From positions 1 through 64,000 of the forward strand of contig JAZNBV010000078.1 in the NCBI GenBank assembly GCA_045587205.1: 64,000 nucleotides of DNA, written 5' to 3'. Numbering within the stretch: the first letter of the stretch is position 1; each line of letters begins with the position of its first letter. A program made the position numbers and the translations under genes. Origin of the DNA: SIG78 sp045587205. GTDB lineage: Bacteria; Verrucomicrobiota; Lentisphaeria; Victivallales; Victivallaceae. This document shows, in pieces, positions 42,422-51,501 of this stretch. Below the pieces are notes generated by a model. It had not been told where the DNA came from and did no database searches. It worked only from the letters and a program-made list of their open reading frames with translations.

Positions 42422-44407
42422 TCACCCTAAAGGTATTGTTATTTCCGGATAACCGGGCAGTTTTTCGCTGTGCCGTTCGCTCAACAGAAGGAATAGTGTC
42501 AGCGGACCGATCCTGCCGGCAAACATCGCCGCCATTACCACAACTTTGCCGATACTGTCCAGATTGGCGGTGGTATCCAGACTCAAACCCACTGTGGCAA
42601 GTGCGGAAACTGATTCAAAAAACAGCTTTTTCAGTGCAATATCCTGGGTGGTGGCAAGCAGCATAAATTCTGCAGTCAGCACCATTGCTGCCGCCAGAAA
42701 TATGGCAACTGCCTGAACAATATTGCGTGCAGCAATGCGGTGCTGATCGGCAATTACGGAATCTGAATTGTTCAATGCCGAACGGAAAGTCAGTACCAGA
42801 ACCGCCAATGTAGTGGTTTTGATCCCGCCGGCGGTACCGCCGGGGCTGCCGCCGGTGAACATAAATGTCAGCATTATCAGATAGGCTGATATCCCTGCCG
42901 CGCCCGGATTTACCGTACTGAATCCGGCAGTACGCAGCGATGCGGAAAGAAAAAAACTGTTGACCACTTTATCCGGCCAGGAGAGTTTCGCAAAGAGTCC
43001 ATCCCACTCAAACAGCAGCAGAAGCCCCATACCTGTCAGCAGAAGCAGCGCTGTGGTGCCGAATACCAGTTTTATGATAAAAGGTTGTCTGCGCAGACTC
43101 TGTTTACGCAGCAGCGAACAGGTCATTGCCGGAGCAATGCCGCCGATGATGATTTCCAGGGCAATAATGATCAGCAGCATTTTTTCTCCGGCATAAGGTG
43201 CAAGATTTCCGCTTTCAGGGAAAAATCCTGCGTTGCAGAATGCTGAAACACTGGTGAAAATACCCAGTTCCAGCGCATAAAGAATATCTTTGTGTACCGT
43301 GTAAAATCCCCAGCTCAACAGTACTGCACCCACAGTTTCCACAATAAATGTAAAGCGCACGATCAGTGCCAGATTGCTGAATATATCATTTTCCTGTACC
43401 GGGGTAAGGGCGCTGATGATCTGTTCGCCATTGAGTGTGAAACGCCCCAGAAAGTGCAGTATCAGTGCGGCAAGCGACATTATCCCCAAGCCGCCCAGCT
43501 GGATAGTCAGCAGAAGAAAAACTTTTCCGATCAGGGTCAGAGTGCTTATGTCGATCGGGATCAATCCGGTAACACAGGCGGCGCTGACGGCGGTAAAAGC
43601 CGCATCGATAACAGTTAAATTCCCATTGCTGGAATCCGGAATAATCAACAGCAAGGTTCCGGCAATGCACAAACCCAGAAATGTGATTCCCAGACATCGC
43701 GCCGGATGATTCATAATCAGTTCCAGATATTCCAGACGGGAGTGTTTGAGTTTCAGCGTGACCGCCAGTGAGATTACCGCTGTAAAAAAAGCCCCCAGTA
43801 TTATATCAAACTTCAGCGCTGCAAACGCAAAGAGCACCGTTGCCGCAGCCATTGCCAGATAAATCGGTATTTTGTGGAAATAGTAGTGTTTGAGCCGCAG
43901 ATATCCAAATGCGGTCAACAAAAGCAGCATCATAGATATTGCAGTTATCTTGCTGAACAAATCAAATTCTCCGGCAAAAAGCGGTGAAATCACTGTTATG
44001 ACAAAAACGCCGCAGGAACAGCCCAGAAGGCGTTCCAGCTGCAATGCAGAAGTGGTTTTTTCCGCCCGGTAAAGCCGCATTGTTATCAGGTAGTAGAGTG
44101 CGCCCAGTATCGGCAGCATACAAAGCAGCATCAGCATCGGATTGGCAGTGAGTTCAAATGACAGCAGAAAAATGTTCAGCAATATGCCCGCTGTACATAA
44201 AATTCTGCCGTATTTCCGGTAATTCAGGATGATTCCGGTTCCGGCTGTTATCAGCAGGGTTGCTGCACAGGCTGCAGCTGTTGTGAAAAATGTCCCCGTC
44301 AGTGGATTGACTGCGTGTACGCCCAGCAATACCAATGGTGACATCACCAGCACTATTCCCTGAAGAAAATATTGAAACGATATAGTGGCTGCCCGGTTGT
44401 TTTTCAT
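42422..44407 (-). CDS. TrkH/KtrB-family potassium transporter with N-terminal membrane extension
   Basis: Potassium-translocating subunit. The four pore loops are visible: ACVTGLIPID, SAFCNAGFFPE, SLRTAGFST and SALATVGLSLD, each with its filter Gly. At 661 residues it is about 200 longer than KtrB. The extra N-terminal part (about residues 1-215) adds roughly six hydrophobic helices before the canonical core begins. Similar long forms occur in some Bacteroidota. Its role may be regulatory or structural and is not known to me. It is the first gene of the trkH-trkA-HAMP operon. Confidence 0.92.
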   Translation of the reverse strand: MKNNRAATISFQYFLQGIVLVMSPLVLLGVHAVNPLTGTFFTTAAACAATLLITAGTGIILNYRKYGRILCTAGILLNIFLLSFELTANPMLMLLCMLPILGALYYLITMRLYRAEKTTSALQLERLLGCSCGVFVITVISPLFAGEFDLFSKITAISMMLLLLTAFGYLRLKHYYFHKIPIYLAMAAATVLFAFAALKFDIILGAFFTAVISLAVTLKLKHSRLEYLELIMNHPARCLGITFLGLCIAGTLLLIIPDSSNGNLTVIDAAFTAVSAACVTGLIPIDISTLTLIGKVFLLLTIQLGGLGIMSLAALILHFLGRFTLNGEQIISALTPVQENDIFSNLALIVRFTFIVETVGAVLLSWGFYTVHKDILYALELGIFTSVSAFCNAGFFPESGNLAPYAGEKMLLIIIALEIIIGGIAPAMTCSLLRKQSLRRQPFIIKLVFGTTALLLLTGMGLLLLFEWDGLFAKLSWPDKVVNSFFLSASLRTAGFSTVNPGAAGISAYLIMLTFMFTGGSPGGTAGGIKTTTLAVLVLTFRSALNNSDSVIADQHRIAARNIVQAVAIFLAAAMVLTAEFMLLATTQDIALKKLFFESVSALATVGLSLDTTANLDSIGKVVVMAAMFAGRIGPLTLFLLLSERHSEKLPGYPEITIPLG

Positions 44408-44486
44408 AAAAAATCATCTGTATTAAAAATATCTGATTGCTGTATGTTAAAAAGACCATATTGTGTTGTTTTTGTTGTAAAAATAC

Positions 44487-44515
44487 TTGAAAAATAATTA
44501 CGGGTATGTTATATT
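44487..44515 (+). promoter_or_regulatory. Promoter of the MFS transporter gene
   Basis: TTGAAA at 44487-44492, 17 bp, TATATT at 44510-44515. GGAG precedes the ATG. Confidence 0.6.
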
Positions 44516-44553
44516 GACGGAGATGGTGATCGGATCAAAGGAGCAAGTTATTT

Positions 44554-46488
44554 ATGGATTTCTGGCGTGAAGAACGCTATGCTGTTTCCGGTATGAAGTA
44601 CAGCCGGCTGCGGCTGCTGGCGGTATTTCTTATTGTAGGGGTGGGTTTTTTCACTTATTCATTGTGTATATCGGTCGTCCCGCGTATTGTGCCTTTGAAA
44701 CTCAAAGAACTGGGTGTGAGTTCCACTCTGCTGGTCTTTATAATGGCTACACTGGGGCAGATACTCAATATGACAGTCTGCCAGTGGGTAAGTTTCAAAA
44801 GCGACCGTTACCGTTCCAAACGCTGGGGCAGACGCGTGCCGTTTATTCTTTTTACTTTGCCGATGCTCTGTGCAAGCTGGCTGATCCTTGCGCTTTACAG
44901 CGAAGAAACCGCCCTGCTGCGTAAAATTGTTGAACCGCTTTCCAGAATGTCGGAATCAACTCTGGCGATACTGGTGCTGGCGATCGGGGTGGTATGCTTC
45001 AAATTCTTTTATATGTTTGTGGGATCGATTTTTCACTACATTTACAACGATGTGATCCCGCCGCAGTTTTTCACCCGGTTTATGGGGATAACCAGGATCA
45101 TCAGCGCGGCGGTGGCGGCGGGGTTCAATTTCTTTATTTTTGAACACGCAATCACGCATTTCCGGGAGATATTGCTTGGTACGGCAATCGTCTATGCTCT
45201 GGGGATGGGGTTTATGTGTTTTGCCCTCAAGGAACCGCGTTTCCCGGAACCTGATGAAAAAGAGAAACGCGCCGGGAAAGGCGTGTTTGCCATTAAAACT
45301 TTTGCTGCGGAAAGTTTTTCGCACCCGATCTACTGGTATGAATTTTTGAGTGTTGCCGCCAGCGGCAGCATTGGTACGGCAAGTATTTTTGTGGTGTTTT
45401 ACCAGCAGTCGATGGGATTGAGTCTGGCGGATATCGGCAGGATGCAAGGTATCAGCGGGATTTTTTCCACGGGAATGGCGTTTGTGATTGCTTCGCTGGG
45501 GGCGGCGCTTATCGACAGGTGGCACCCGGTGCGGGTTTCTATGCTGCTGATGCCGTTTTCGCTGCTGTCCTATTTGTTTAATTGCAAATGGATCTTTTTC
45601 ACGCCGTCGGCAAATGTATTCTGGTGGGTGAGTCTGATATTGGCAATTGTCAGTTTTATGCCCTCTTTCCGCGGCATAGCAGGTATGCCGGCGTTGATGA
45701 GTCTGCTGCCCAAATCGCGTTTCGGACAATTCTGTTCGGCGCGTTCTCTGGCGGGGAGTCTTTCGGGGCTGCTGTTCGGGTTGCTGCTGGGGGGATTGAT
45801 CGATCTGCTCAAGATAAAATTCAATATGGGTGATTATGCGTACCGGTTTATTTTTGTCTGGCAGGCGTTTTTCTTTCTGATCGTTATATTTGCCAATGTG
45901 CAGGTGTACCGCTGGTATCTGCGTCTGGGAGGTTTTTCCGGCTATTGCGCTCCGGCATCGTGGGCGGAAAACGGATACGAAAAAATGGAAACCAGCAGCT
46001 TTGTGCCTTCTGACCCGCGGCTGGTGCGGATTGCAATGTACGGAATGGATCTTATTTTTACGGCTAATGTACTGTTCAGTATTTTCTGGAGTTTTTACGC
46101 CGGAATAAAGGGTGCGGCAGATGAGTCAAAATTATATATGATCCTGACTTTGCCGGCAGCGCTGCTGCTGTGGTTGATCTATTGGCCCATACGCTGTAAA
46201 ATAACCGGTGCGCTGAAAAAACACCGTTCCGATCCGTCAGTACGGCTGGTGCATCACGGGCTGCTTATGGTAATTGTACTTATGCGGCTTTTGTTCACCG
46301 TGGCGTGGAGCGTTGAATCATATCTGGCGATCACTCCGGAAAGCGGCGGTATCGCCGCCAAAATGAATACTTATGAAATGGGCGTGGATGTGATTTTCCT
46401 GCTGCTTTTGTATCTGGTGATCAAACTTGAGTGTTATCCCGTCAGGCAGGAGATAACTCCGGCAGAAACAGCTGAAAATATGCAGTAA
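44554..46488 (+). CDS. MFS transporter, sucrose/SLC45-like
   Basis: A 644-residue membrane protein of the major facilitator superfamily. The loop between helices 2 and 3 carries SDRYRSKRWGRRVPFIL, the form typical of GPH/SLC45-type sugar symporters. About twelve helices can be traced between residues 20 and 460, followed by a longer C-terminal region with perhaps three more (about 500-635), giving an unusually long protein. Start ATG 44554 has AAAGGAG about 12 nt upstream. The likely substrate is a sugar or glycoside by family analogy only. It diverges from the potassium operon. Confidence 0.85.
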   Translation: MDFWREERYAVSGMKYSRLRLLAVFLIVGVGFFTYSLCISVVPRIVPLKLKELGVSSTLLVFIMATLGQILNMTVCQWVSFKSDRYRSKRWGRRVPFILFTLPMLCASWLILALYSEETALLRKIVEPLSRMSESTLAILVLAIGVVCFKFFYMFVGSIFHYIYNDVIPPQFFTRFMGITRIISAAVAAGFNFFIFEHAITHFREILLGTAIVYALGMGFMCFALKEPRFPEPDEKEKRAGKGVFAIKTFAAESFSHPIYWYEFLSVAASGSIGTASIFVVFYQQSMGLSLADIGRMQGISGIFSTGMAFVIASLGAALIDRWHPVRVSMLLMPFSLLSYLFNCKWIFFTPSANVFWWVSLILAIVSFMPSFRGIAGMPALMSLLPKSRFGQFCSARSLAGSLSGLLFGLLLGGLIDLLKIKFNMGDYAYRFIFVWQAFFFLIVIFANVQVYRWYLRLGGFSGYCAPASWAENGYEKMETSSFVPSDPRLVRIAMYGMDLIFTANVLFSIFWSFYAGIKGAADESKLYMILTLPAALLLWLIYWPIRCKITGALKKHRSDPSVRLVHHGLLMVIVLMRLLFTVAWSVESYLAITPESGGIAAKMNTYEMGVDVIFLLLLYLVIKLECYPVRQEITPAETAENMQ

Positions 46489-46549
46489 AAAAGGGCGCTG
46501 CAACTTATCAGTTTATTGCACAGTCCATTGAATTATGCAGAAATGATTT

Positions 46550-47551
46550 TTACAGCATCTCTTCCAGACGCTTTTCCAGAGCATTGACTACTGTGCTGTA
46601 ACGCGGCCGCATCGACGGCGTGTTGGAAAGCATTGCGTGAATGACTTCAGCAATTTCTGCAGACGCCGCCGGATTGCGCTTTATGACAGTGCAATCCGGT
46701 GTGTTGCGGTGCAGTTCCAGCAGCGTGGTGGTTGAGGTTACTGATCCGTACGGATATCTGCCGGTCAGCAGTTCATAGAGGACTATTCCGAAACTGAATA
46801 TATCATCATCAACAGACGGTGTACCGCCGGTGAGGATTTCCGAGCTGAAATAGCGCCAGTTGTCAAAGCGTTTCAAGCGCGACTGATCGTCAGCAAAGTC
46901 AATATATTCATCGGTTCGGCGGAAATTGGTCAGATAGCCCATCCATTCCAGATTTATCATTATATTTCCGGGGCATATATCGTAATGTCCGAAGCCAAGT
47001 TCTTCAGCCTTCATAAGTGCCGCCGCCACCCGGTTCATCAGCAGCAGAGTCTGCCGGGTAGTCAATCCGTCATCGGCAGGAAGTTTGATTATATCCGCCA
47101 GAGTACCGCGTTCCATCCAGGGCATTACGCAAAAGGCGTAGTTGTTCCACACGCCGCCGTTCAAGATCGGCATAACTCCGGGGTGATCGATTACATTCAA
47201 TGTGCGTGCATTATCCAGCAGCCGCACTCCTCCGAGCGTTTCGGAGGCAGCTTTACTGATTTTCAGGGCTACATCCCGGTTCAGCACCGGGTCAAAGGCT
47301 TTTGCCACATAATTATCCAGCGCCCCCGTGCAGAATTCTTCGATCCAGAGATCGGCAAAAAACTGCGGCACGATCAGGTGCTGATGACACTCCGGACAGA
47401 TGGTTTTGGTCAATGGCGGGATATTGCCCACATCAAGTTTGACTCCGCAATGACGGCAGAATATTTTAAACACCAGCGCGTTGCCGTCCGCATCTTTGAC
47501 CGGCGGCACGGATCCGGCAAAAAACTGCAGCTGCTCCAGATTCATAGCCAT
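46550..47551 (-). CDS. Zinc-ribbon protein with degenerate Ser/Thr kinase domain (probable pseudokinase)
   Basis: A 333-residue protein. A zinc ribbon uses Cys32, Cys35, Cys52 and Cys55. A protein-kinase-like domain follows: ATP-site Lys97 in VALKIS is kept, and the catalytic loop reads HYDICPGN (Asp191 and Asn196 present, the HRD Arg and usual Lys missing). DFG has become NFR (Asn209-Arg211), the glycine loop is unrecognisable, and the alpha-C Glu seems lost. The kinase fold continues with DIFSFGIVLYELLTG and MRPR. Loss of the DFG Asp and the Gly-rich loop suggests weak or no phosphotransfer, so a binding or regulatory role is more likely. The ATG at 47551 is preceded by AGGAG. Confidence 0.8.
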   Translation of the reverse strand: MAMNLEQLQFFAGSVPPVKDADGNALVFKIFCRHCGVKLDVGNIPPLTKTICPECHQHLIVPQFFADLWIEEFCTGALDNYVAKAFDPVLNRDVALKISKAASETLGGVRLLDNARTLNVIDHPGVMPILNGGVWNNYAFCVMPWMERGTLADIIKLPADDGLTTRQTLLLMNRVAAALMKAEELGFGHYDICPGNIMINLEWMGYLTNFRRTDEYIDFADDQSRLKRFDNWRYFSSEILTGGTPSVDDDIFSFGIVLYELLTGRYPYGSVTSTTTLLELHRNTPDCTVIKRNPAASAEIAEVIHAMLSNTPSMRPRYSTVVNALEKRLEEML

Positions 47552-47571
47552 AAAGATCAGACTCCTTTTTT

Positions 47572-48390
47572 TCAGCGCGCATAGCACCCGGTATCGGGAG
47601 ACTCCTGCGAAAGCATCCGCCAGACTACATCCCGGCGGTCAAGCGCGCAAAGTTGCGAATCGATTATACTGCCCAGCAGCTCCCGGTTATTGCACTCGCC
47701 GCTGATATGCGCCAGCAGCAGTGAACGGGTGCGCGGCCCCAGCAACTCACTCAACGCTCCGGCGGCGGTTTTATTGTCCAGATGTCCGGAGCGGCCCATA
47801 ATCCGGTGTTTGAGTGAATTTTTACGGTCGGATTCCAGAAGCATTTTCAGGTCATAGTTTGCTTCCAGAACCAGAATGTCTGCATTGTAAAGTTCTTTAA
47901 CGATATTTTTCTGCATACAGCCCAGGTCGGTAGCAAAGGCTATCCGGCACTCGCTGATGGTGAAACTGAACCCCACCGGATCCAGGGCGTCGTGCGGCAC
48001 ACTGAAAGGCATAACCGAAACTCCCGGCAGTTCAAAACTGCTGCCTGAAATGAACTCCACAACTTTCTGCGGCAGTTGATTGCGGCTGTAAAGATAACCG
48101 GCAGTCTGGCTGGAGATATAAGCGGGTATATCAAATTCATCGGCAAAGACCCGGCAGCCTTTGACGTGGTCGCTGTGTTCGTGCGATATAAGCACTGCCC
48201 GGATCGATTCCGGGGCGATGTCACACTTATTCATCCGTGCGCAAAGCTCTTTGCGCGAAAATCCGGCATCGACCAGATAGTTGGCGCCGGGACAGTGCAG
48301 CACAAATGCATTGCCCGAAGAGCCGCTGCCAAGGGCGGTTATTCCAACAGATCCGCAAAGCGGCAAAGATGTTGACAGTGGAGGGGGCAC
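47572..48390 (-). CDS. Metallo-beta-lactamase-fold protein, WalJ/YycJ type
   Basis: A 272-residue hydrolase-fold protein. The start ITALGSGSSGNAFVL is the WalJ/YycJ signature. The metal site is HEHSDH (HxHxDH), with further ligands in SVPHDAL, FATDLG and LAHISGECNN. Relatives include 5'-3' exonucleases involved in DNA-repair fidelity. I take a GTG at 48390 as the start because AGAGGA lies 9 nt upstream; no ATG is available, and an in-frame TTG at 48459 would add 23 non-conserved residues. It is followed, 20 bp on, by the pseudokinase gene, and shares the intergenic region with rpoN. Confidence 0.85.
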   Translation of the reverse strand: MPPPLSTSLPLCGSVGITALGSGSSGNAFVLHCPGANYLVDAGFSRKELCARMNKCDIAPESIRAVLISHEHSDHVKGCRVFADEFDIPAYISSQTAGYLYSRNQLPQKVVEFISGSSFELPGVSVMPFSVPHDALDPVGFSFTISECRIAFATDLGCMQKNIVKELYNADILVLEANYDLKMLLESDRKNSLKHRIMGRSGHLDNKTAAGALSELLGPRTRSLLLAHISGECNNRELLGSIIDSQLCALDRRDVVWRMLSQESPDTGCYAR

Positions 48391-48506
48391 AATAAAAAAT
48401 CCTCTTTTTTTTAAAAAAAACTTGCAAATATCATATTGCAATTTAAATTCTCTTTGCAATAAATCAAATCTTTGAATGAAAAAATCCGTTTTTTTTATTG
48501 AATTTT

Positions 48507-49958
48507 ATGGAAAACAGTCAGGCATTGTTTCAAACTCAACAGCAGACCCAGCAGTTGACCCCCGTGCAGCTGCAGGGGCTCAATCTGCTTGCCGCGCCTT
48601 TGCACGAATTGGAAAATGTGCTTGCCGGTGAGTTGGCAAACAACCCGCTGCTGGAAGCTGTACTGCCCAACCGCGAAGAACTTGCCGGTGATCCGATTGA
48701 AGAAACTGCCGCCGCCGGCAACGAACTTGACCGCAGTGAGTTCGAGGGGGCCAATGAGGAGTTTCCGCTGCTGGACTCTTTCAGTGAAGCGTGGAGCGAT
48801 TCTGCTGATATTGCCGGAAGTGCAGAGTATGACAATACTGACTCGCGGCAGAAAAAAATCGATTACAGATTCAATTCGCTTACTGTACAGGAGTCATTGA
48901 CGGATAAACTTTTTGAGCAGCTGAACTTCTGTACTCTGTCGCCGGAAGAGTATTCCGCTGCGGAACTGGTGATCGGCTCGCTTGATGAAAAGGGTTTTTT
49001 AACGACACATCTTGCTGATCTGGCAATGAGCGGCAATTTCAGTATGCAGACAATGGAAAAAGCACTTCAATGCGTACAGGGATTTGATCCGCCCGGGGTG
49101 GGGGCACGCTCGGTGGTGGAATCATTGATGATCCAGTTGAAACGCCGCAATTACCCGGATAAACGCATTTACGATTTGCTGAAAAATCATCAGGATGAGC
49201 TGGAACGCAACAAACTGCCGCAAATTGCCAAAAGTATGAAAGTATCGCTGAATGAACTTTATGCAATGCTGGATGATTTGAAAAAGCTCAATGCAGTACC
49301 CGCTGCCGGTATGAGCGGCAATACACAAAACAGCACTGTGCTGCCGGAGATGAGCATTGAGCTTGAAAACGGCGAAATAAAGGTAAGTTCACGCGGTCAG
49401 CATCTGCCCCGGCTGACTTTGGTGACAAGTTATCTTAAACTGCTTGAAGATCCGCTGACCAACGAAGAGACCCGGCAGTATCTGCGCGAAAAACTTGCCA
49501 GTGCAGAGAATCTGATCAAATCGCTTGAGCTGCGGCAGGATACCATAAGCCGGATCACCGATGTTATAGTCCGGAAACAGAGCGAATTTTTCCGGTACGG
49601 CGTGGAAAAACTTCAACCGCTTACAATGCAGGAGGTTGCTGATATACTTGAAGTTCACGAAACCACCGTCAGCCGCGCGGTCAGCGGTAAATATCTGGAG
49701 ACACCGCAAGGCTTGCTGGAATACCGGTTTTTCTTTTCCGGCGGTTATAAAAATGCTGAAGGCGGGGATGTTTCCAGCCGGGTGGTCAAGGAGAAGATCC
49801 GCGAACTTATTGCCAACGAAAATCCGCGCAAGCCGCTTTCGGATGCCGCCATTGCCGCACAGCTTTCGGCTGACGGTCTGGATGTGGCGCGCCGGACGGT
49901 GGCAAAATACCGTGAAAGTATGAACATACCGGCTACAAATCTGCGGCGCAAACATTAA
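48507..49958 (+). CDS. rpoN: RNA polymerase sigma-54 factor
   Basis: Directs polymerase to -24/-12 promoters with an enhancer-binding ATPase. The 483 residues have the Gln-rich activator-interacting region I (residues 1-50: QTQQQTQQLTPVQLQGLNLL), an acidic linker, the core-binding domain, the HTH region and the C-terminal RpoN box, seen as ARRTVAKYRE. Start is the ATG at 48507; an in-frame TTG lies nine bases upstream. No enhancer-binding protein and no convincing -24/-12 site was found in the window, so its regulon lies elsewhere. Confidence 0.97.
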   Translation: MENSQALFQTQQQTQQLTPVQLQGLNLLAAPLHELENVLAGELANNPLLEAVLPNREELAGDPIEETAAAGNELDRSEFEGANEEFPLLDSFSEAWSDSADIAGSAEYDNTDSRQKKIDYRFNSLTVQESLTDKLFEQLNFCTLSPEEYSAAELVIGSLDEKGFLTTHLADLAMSGNFSMQTMEKALQCVQGFDPPGVGARSVVESLMIQLKRRNYPDKRIYDLLKNHQDELERNKLPQIAKSMKVSLNELYAMLDDLKKLNAVPAAGMSGNTQNSTVLPEMSIELENGEIKVSSRGQHLPRLTLVTSYLKLLEDPLTNEETRQYLREKLASAENLIKSLELRQDTISRITDVIVRKQSEFFRYGVEKLQPLTMQEVADILEVHETTVSRAVSGKYLETPQGLLEYRFFFSGGYKNAEGGDVSSRVVKEKIRELIANENPRKPLSDAAIAAQLSADGLDVARRTVAKYRESMNIPATNLRRKH

Positions 49959-50007
49959 AAAATCGTACTTTTTTGTTAATGAAAGCAATAAAAATCTTCC
50001 TGGTGCG

Positions 50008-50021
50008 TTATATTAATATAA
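50008..50021 (+). promoter_or_regulatory. Palindrome upstream of the efflux operon
   Basis: TTATATTAATATAA is a perfect 14-bp palindrome containing a possible -10 (TATATT), 27 bp before the first gene of the efflux operon. No good -35 exists at the right spacing, so an activator or operator protein may bind here. Confidence 0.4.
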
Positions 50022-50048
50022 CGATATGTGTTTAACAGGAGGTTTTTT

Positions 50049-51482
50049 GTGAATATTTTACAGTTGAAAACAGTCTGTCTGCTTTTGATAAGTTCAGGCG
50101 CATTGCTCAACGGCTGTCTGAATTATCAGCGTCCGCCGCTGGCGGTGGATCAGACCAGTTACACCAAGTTGCAGGATAATGAAAAAAAACTCCTGCCCGC
50201 TGATCTTAAAAAACTTACTCTGCAGCAGGCGCAGGAGCTGGCACTTGCCAATAATCCTGATTTTTTGAGTATCAGATTTTCTATTGATTCGGCGCGGGCG
50301 CGCTACTATCAGCAGTTTTCCGGTTACGCCCCCACGCTGAATGCCAATATGAGTATATCGCAAAAGTTCAACAAGATATACGCTGCCAGTGACCATATTT
50401 ATCCGCGTACACAAAATGACAGTTACTCCCCATCGCTTTCCGGCAGATGGCTGATTTTTGACAGTTTGAACCGTGAAATGAATATCTTGAGCGCCCGGCA
50501 CGATCTGGAAAACACCCGGAGCAATGTCGATGATGCCAAACGGCTGCTGCTGCGTGCTGTGGCGTATGCTTACAACGATGTACTTTTGAGTTTCGCCCAG
50601 AAAGAGATCGTGCTTGCCCAGATCGAATACAGCCTGACGATGCTCAAAGATGCCGAACGCAAATACGATGCCGGTACCGCGCTGTTGAGTGATGTGCTCA
50701 ATTTCCGGGTGTCACTGCGCAATGGACAGTTGGAACTGACCAGAATAAATTACAACATCAAAGCAAATTTGTATGTGCTTGCCGGCTATCTGGGATTGAC
50801 CGACGGCACCATTCCGGACAGTGTGAAATTTCCCGCCATTGTTATGCCGGATGATGAATATGATGTCAACATAGATATCTACATAGATCAGGCACTTGCC
50901 AACCGCCCCGATCTCAAAGCGGCAAAAGAGCGTCTGGAGGCATTGCGTTACAGTTTTTACGGCACGCTTTCCAAGTTCGGCCCGACCGCCACGGCGGATT
51001 TTCAGCTGGGTTACGGTTACAGCCGCGGCGTTACCAATCACAGCCGCGACGACGGGCACAACTGGTCGAGCAGCGGAAATCTGGGGTACGGCTTGAATAT
51101 CAGCTGGAATCTCTTCAACGGATTCGCCGATTATATGAGTGTAAAAATGGCAAAGGCGGAAGTTTCGGCTGCTGATTATATGCTTTATCAGGTCTATTTG
51201 AGCGTGATAACCGATGTGCGTACCGCTTATGAAAATCACAAATCCAGCGTGGAACAGGCAAAACTGGCGCAGGATATCTGTGACTTGACCCGTAAAACCC
51301 GCGATCTGGTGGAAAATGAATACAACGCCGGAACCGCGCTGGTTACAAGACTCAACGAAGCCGAGCGCGATCTGGTACAGGCGCAGAACAATCTTGCCAC
51401 TGCAGTGGTTAATATAGCCAATGCCAAGGCACAGCTGGATGCGGCGGTTTACGCGTTGACTCCGGCAAAAGAAGAACAATAA
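50049..51482 (+). CDS. Outer-membrane efflux lipoprotein (TolC/OMF family)
   Basis: Outer-membrane channel of a tripartite pump. The 477-residue precursor has a lipoprotein signal ending LLNGC (Cys23). The body has two OEP repeats, each with long amphipathic helices and strands: LTLQQAQELALANNPDF, ANRPDLKAAKERLEALR, and EYNAGTALVTRLNEAERDLVQAQ in the second. This is the NodT/OprM-like lipid-anchored type, not the unlipidated TolC type. The GTG at 50049 is preceded by AGGAGG; an in-frame GTG at 50028 lies before the ribosome site. It leads the operon with MacA and MacB-like genes. Confidence 0.9.
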   Translation: MNILQLKTVCLLLISSGALLNGCLNYQRPPLAVDQTSYTKLQDNEKKLLPADLKKLTLQQAQELALANNPDFLSIRFSIDSARARYYQQFSGYAPTLNANMSISQKFNKIYAASDHIYPRTQNDSYSPSLSGRWLIFDSLNREMNILSARHDLENTRSNVDDAKRLLLRAVAYAYNDVLLSFAQKEIVLAQIEYSLTMLKDAERKYDAGTALLSDVLNFRVSLRNGQLELTRINYNIKANLYVLAGYLGLTDGTIPDSVKFPAIVMPDDEYDVNIDIYIDQALANRPDLKAAKERLEALRYSFYGTLSKFGPTATADFQLGYGYSRGVTNHSRDDGHNWSSSGNLGYGLNISWNLFNGFADYMSVKMAKAEVSAADYMLYQVYLSVITDVRTAYENHKSSVEQAKLAQDICDLTRKTRDLVENEYNAGTALVTRLNEAERDLVQAQNNLATAVVNIANAKAQLDAAVYALTPAKEEQ

Positions 51483-51501
51483 TTTTAATGAGGTTTGCTG
51501 T

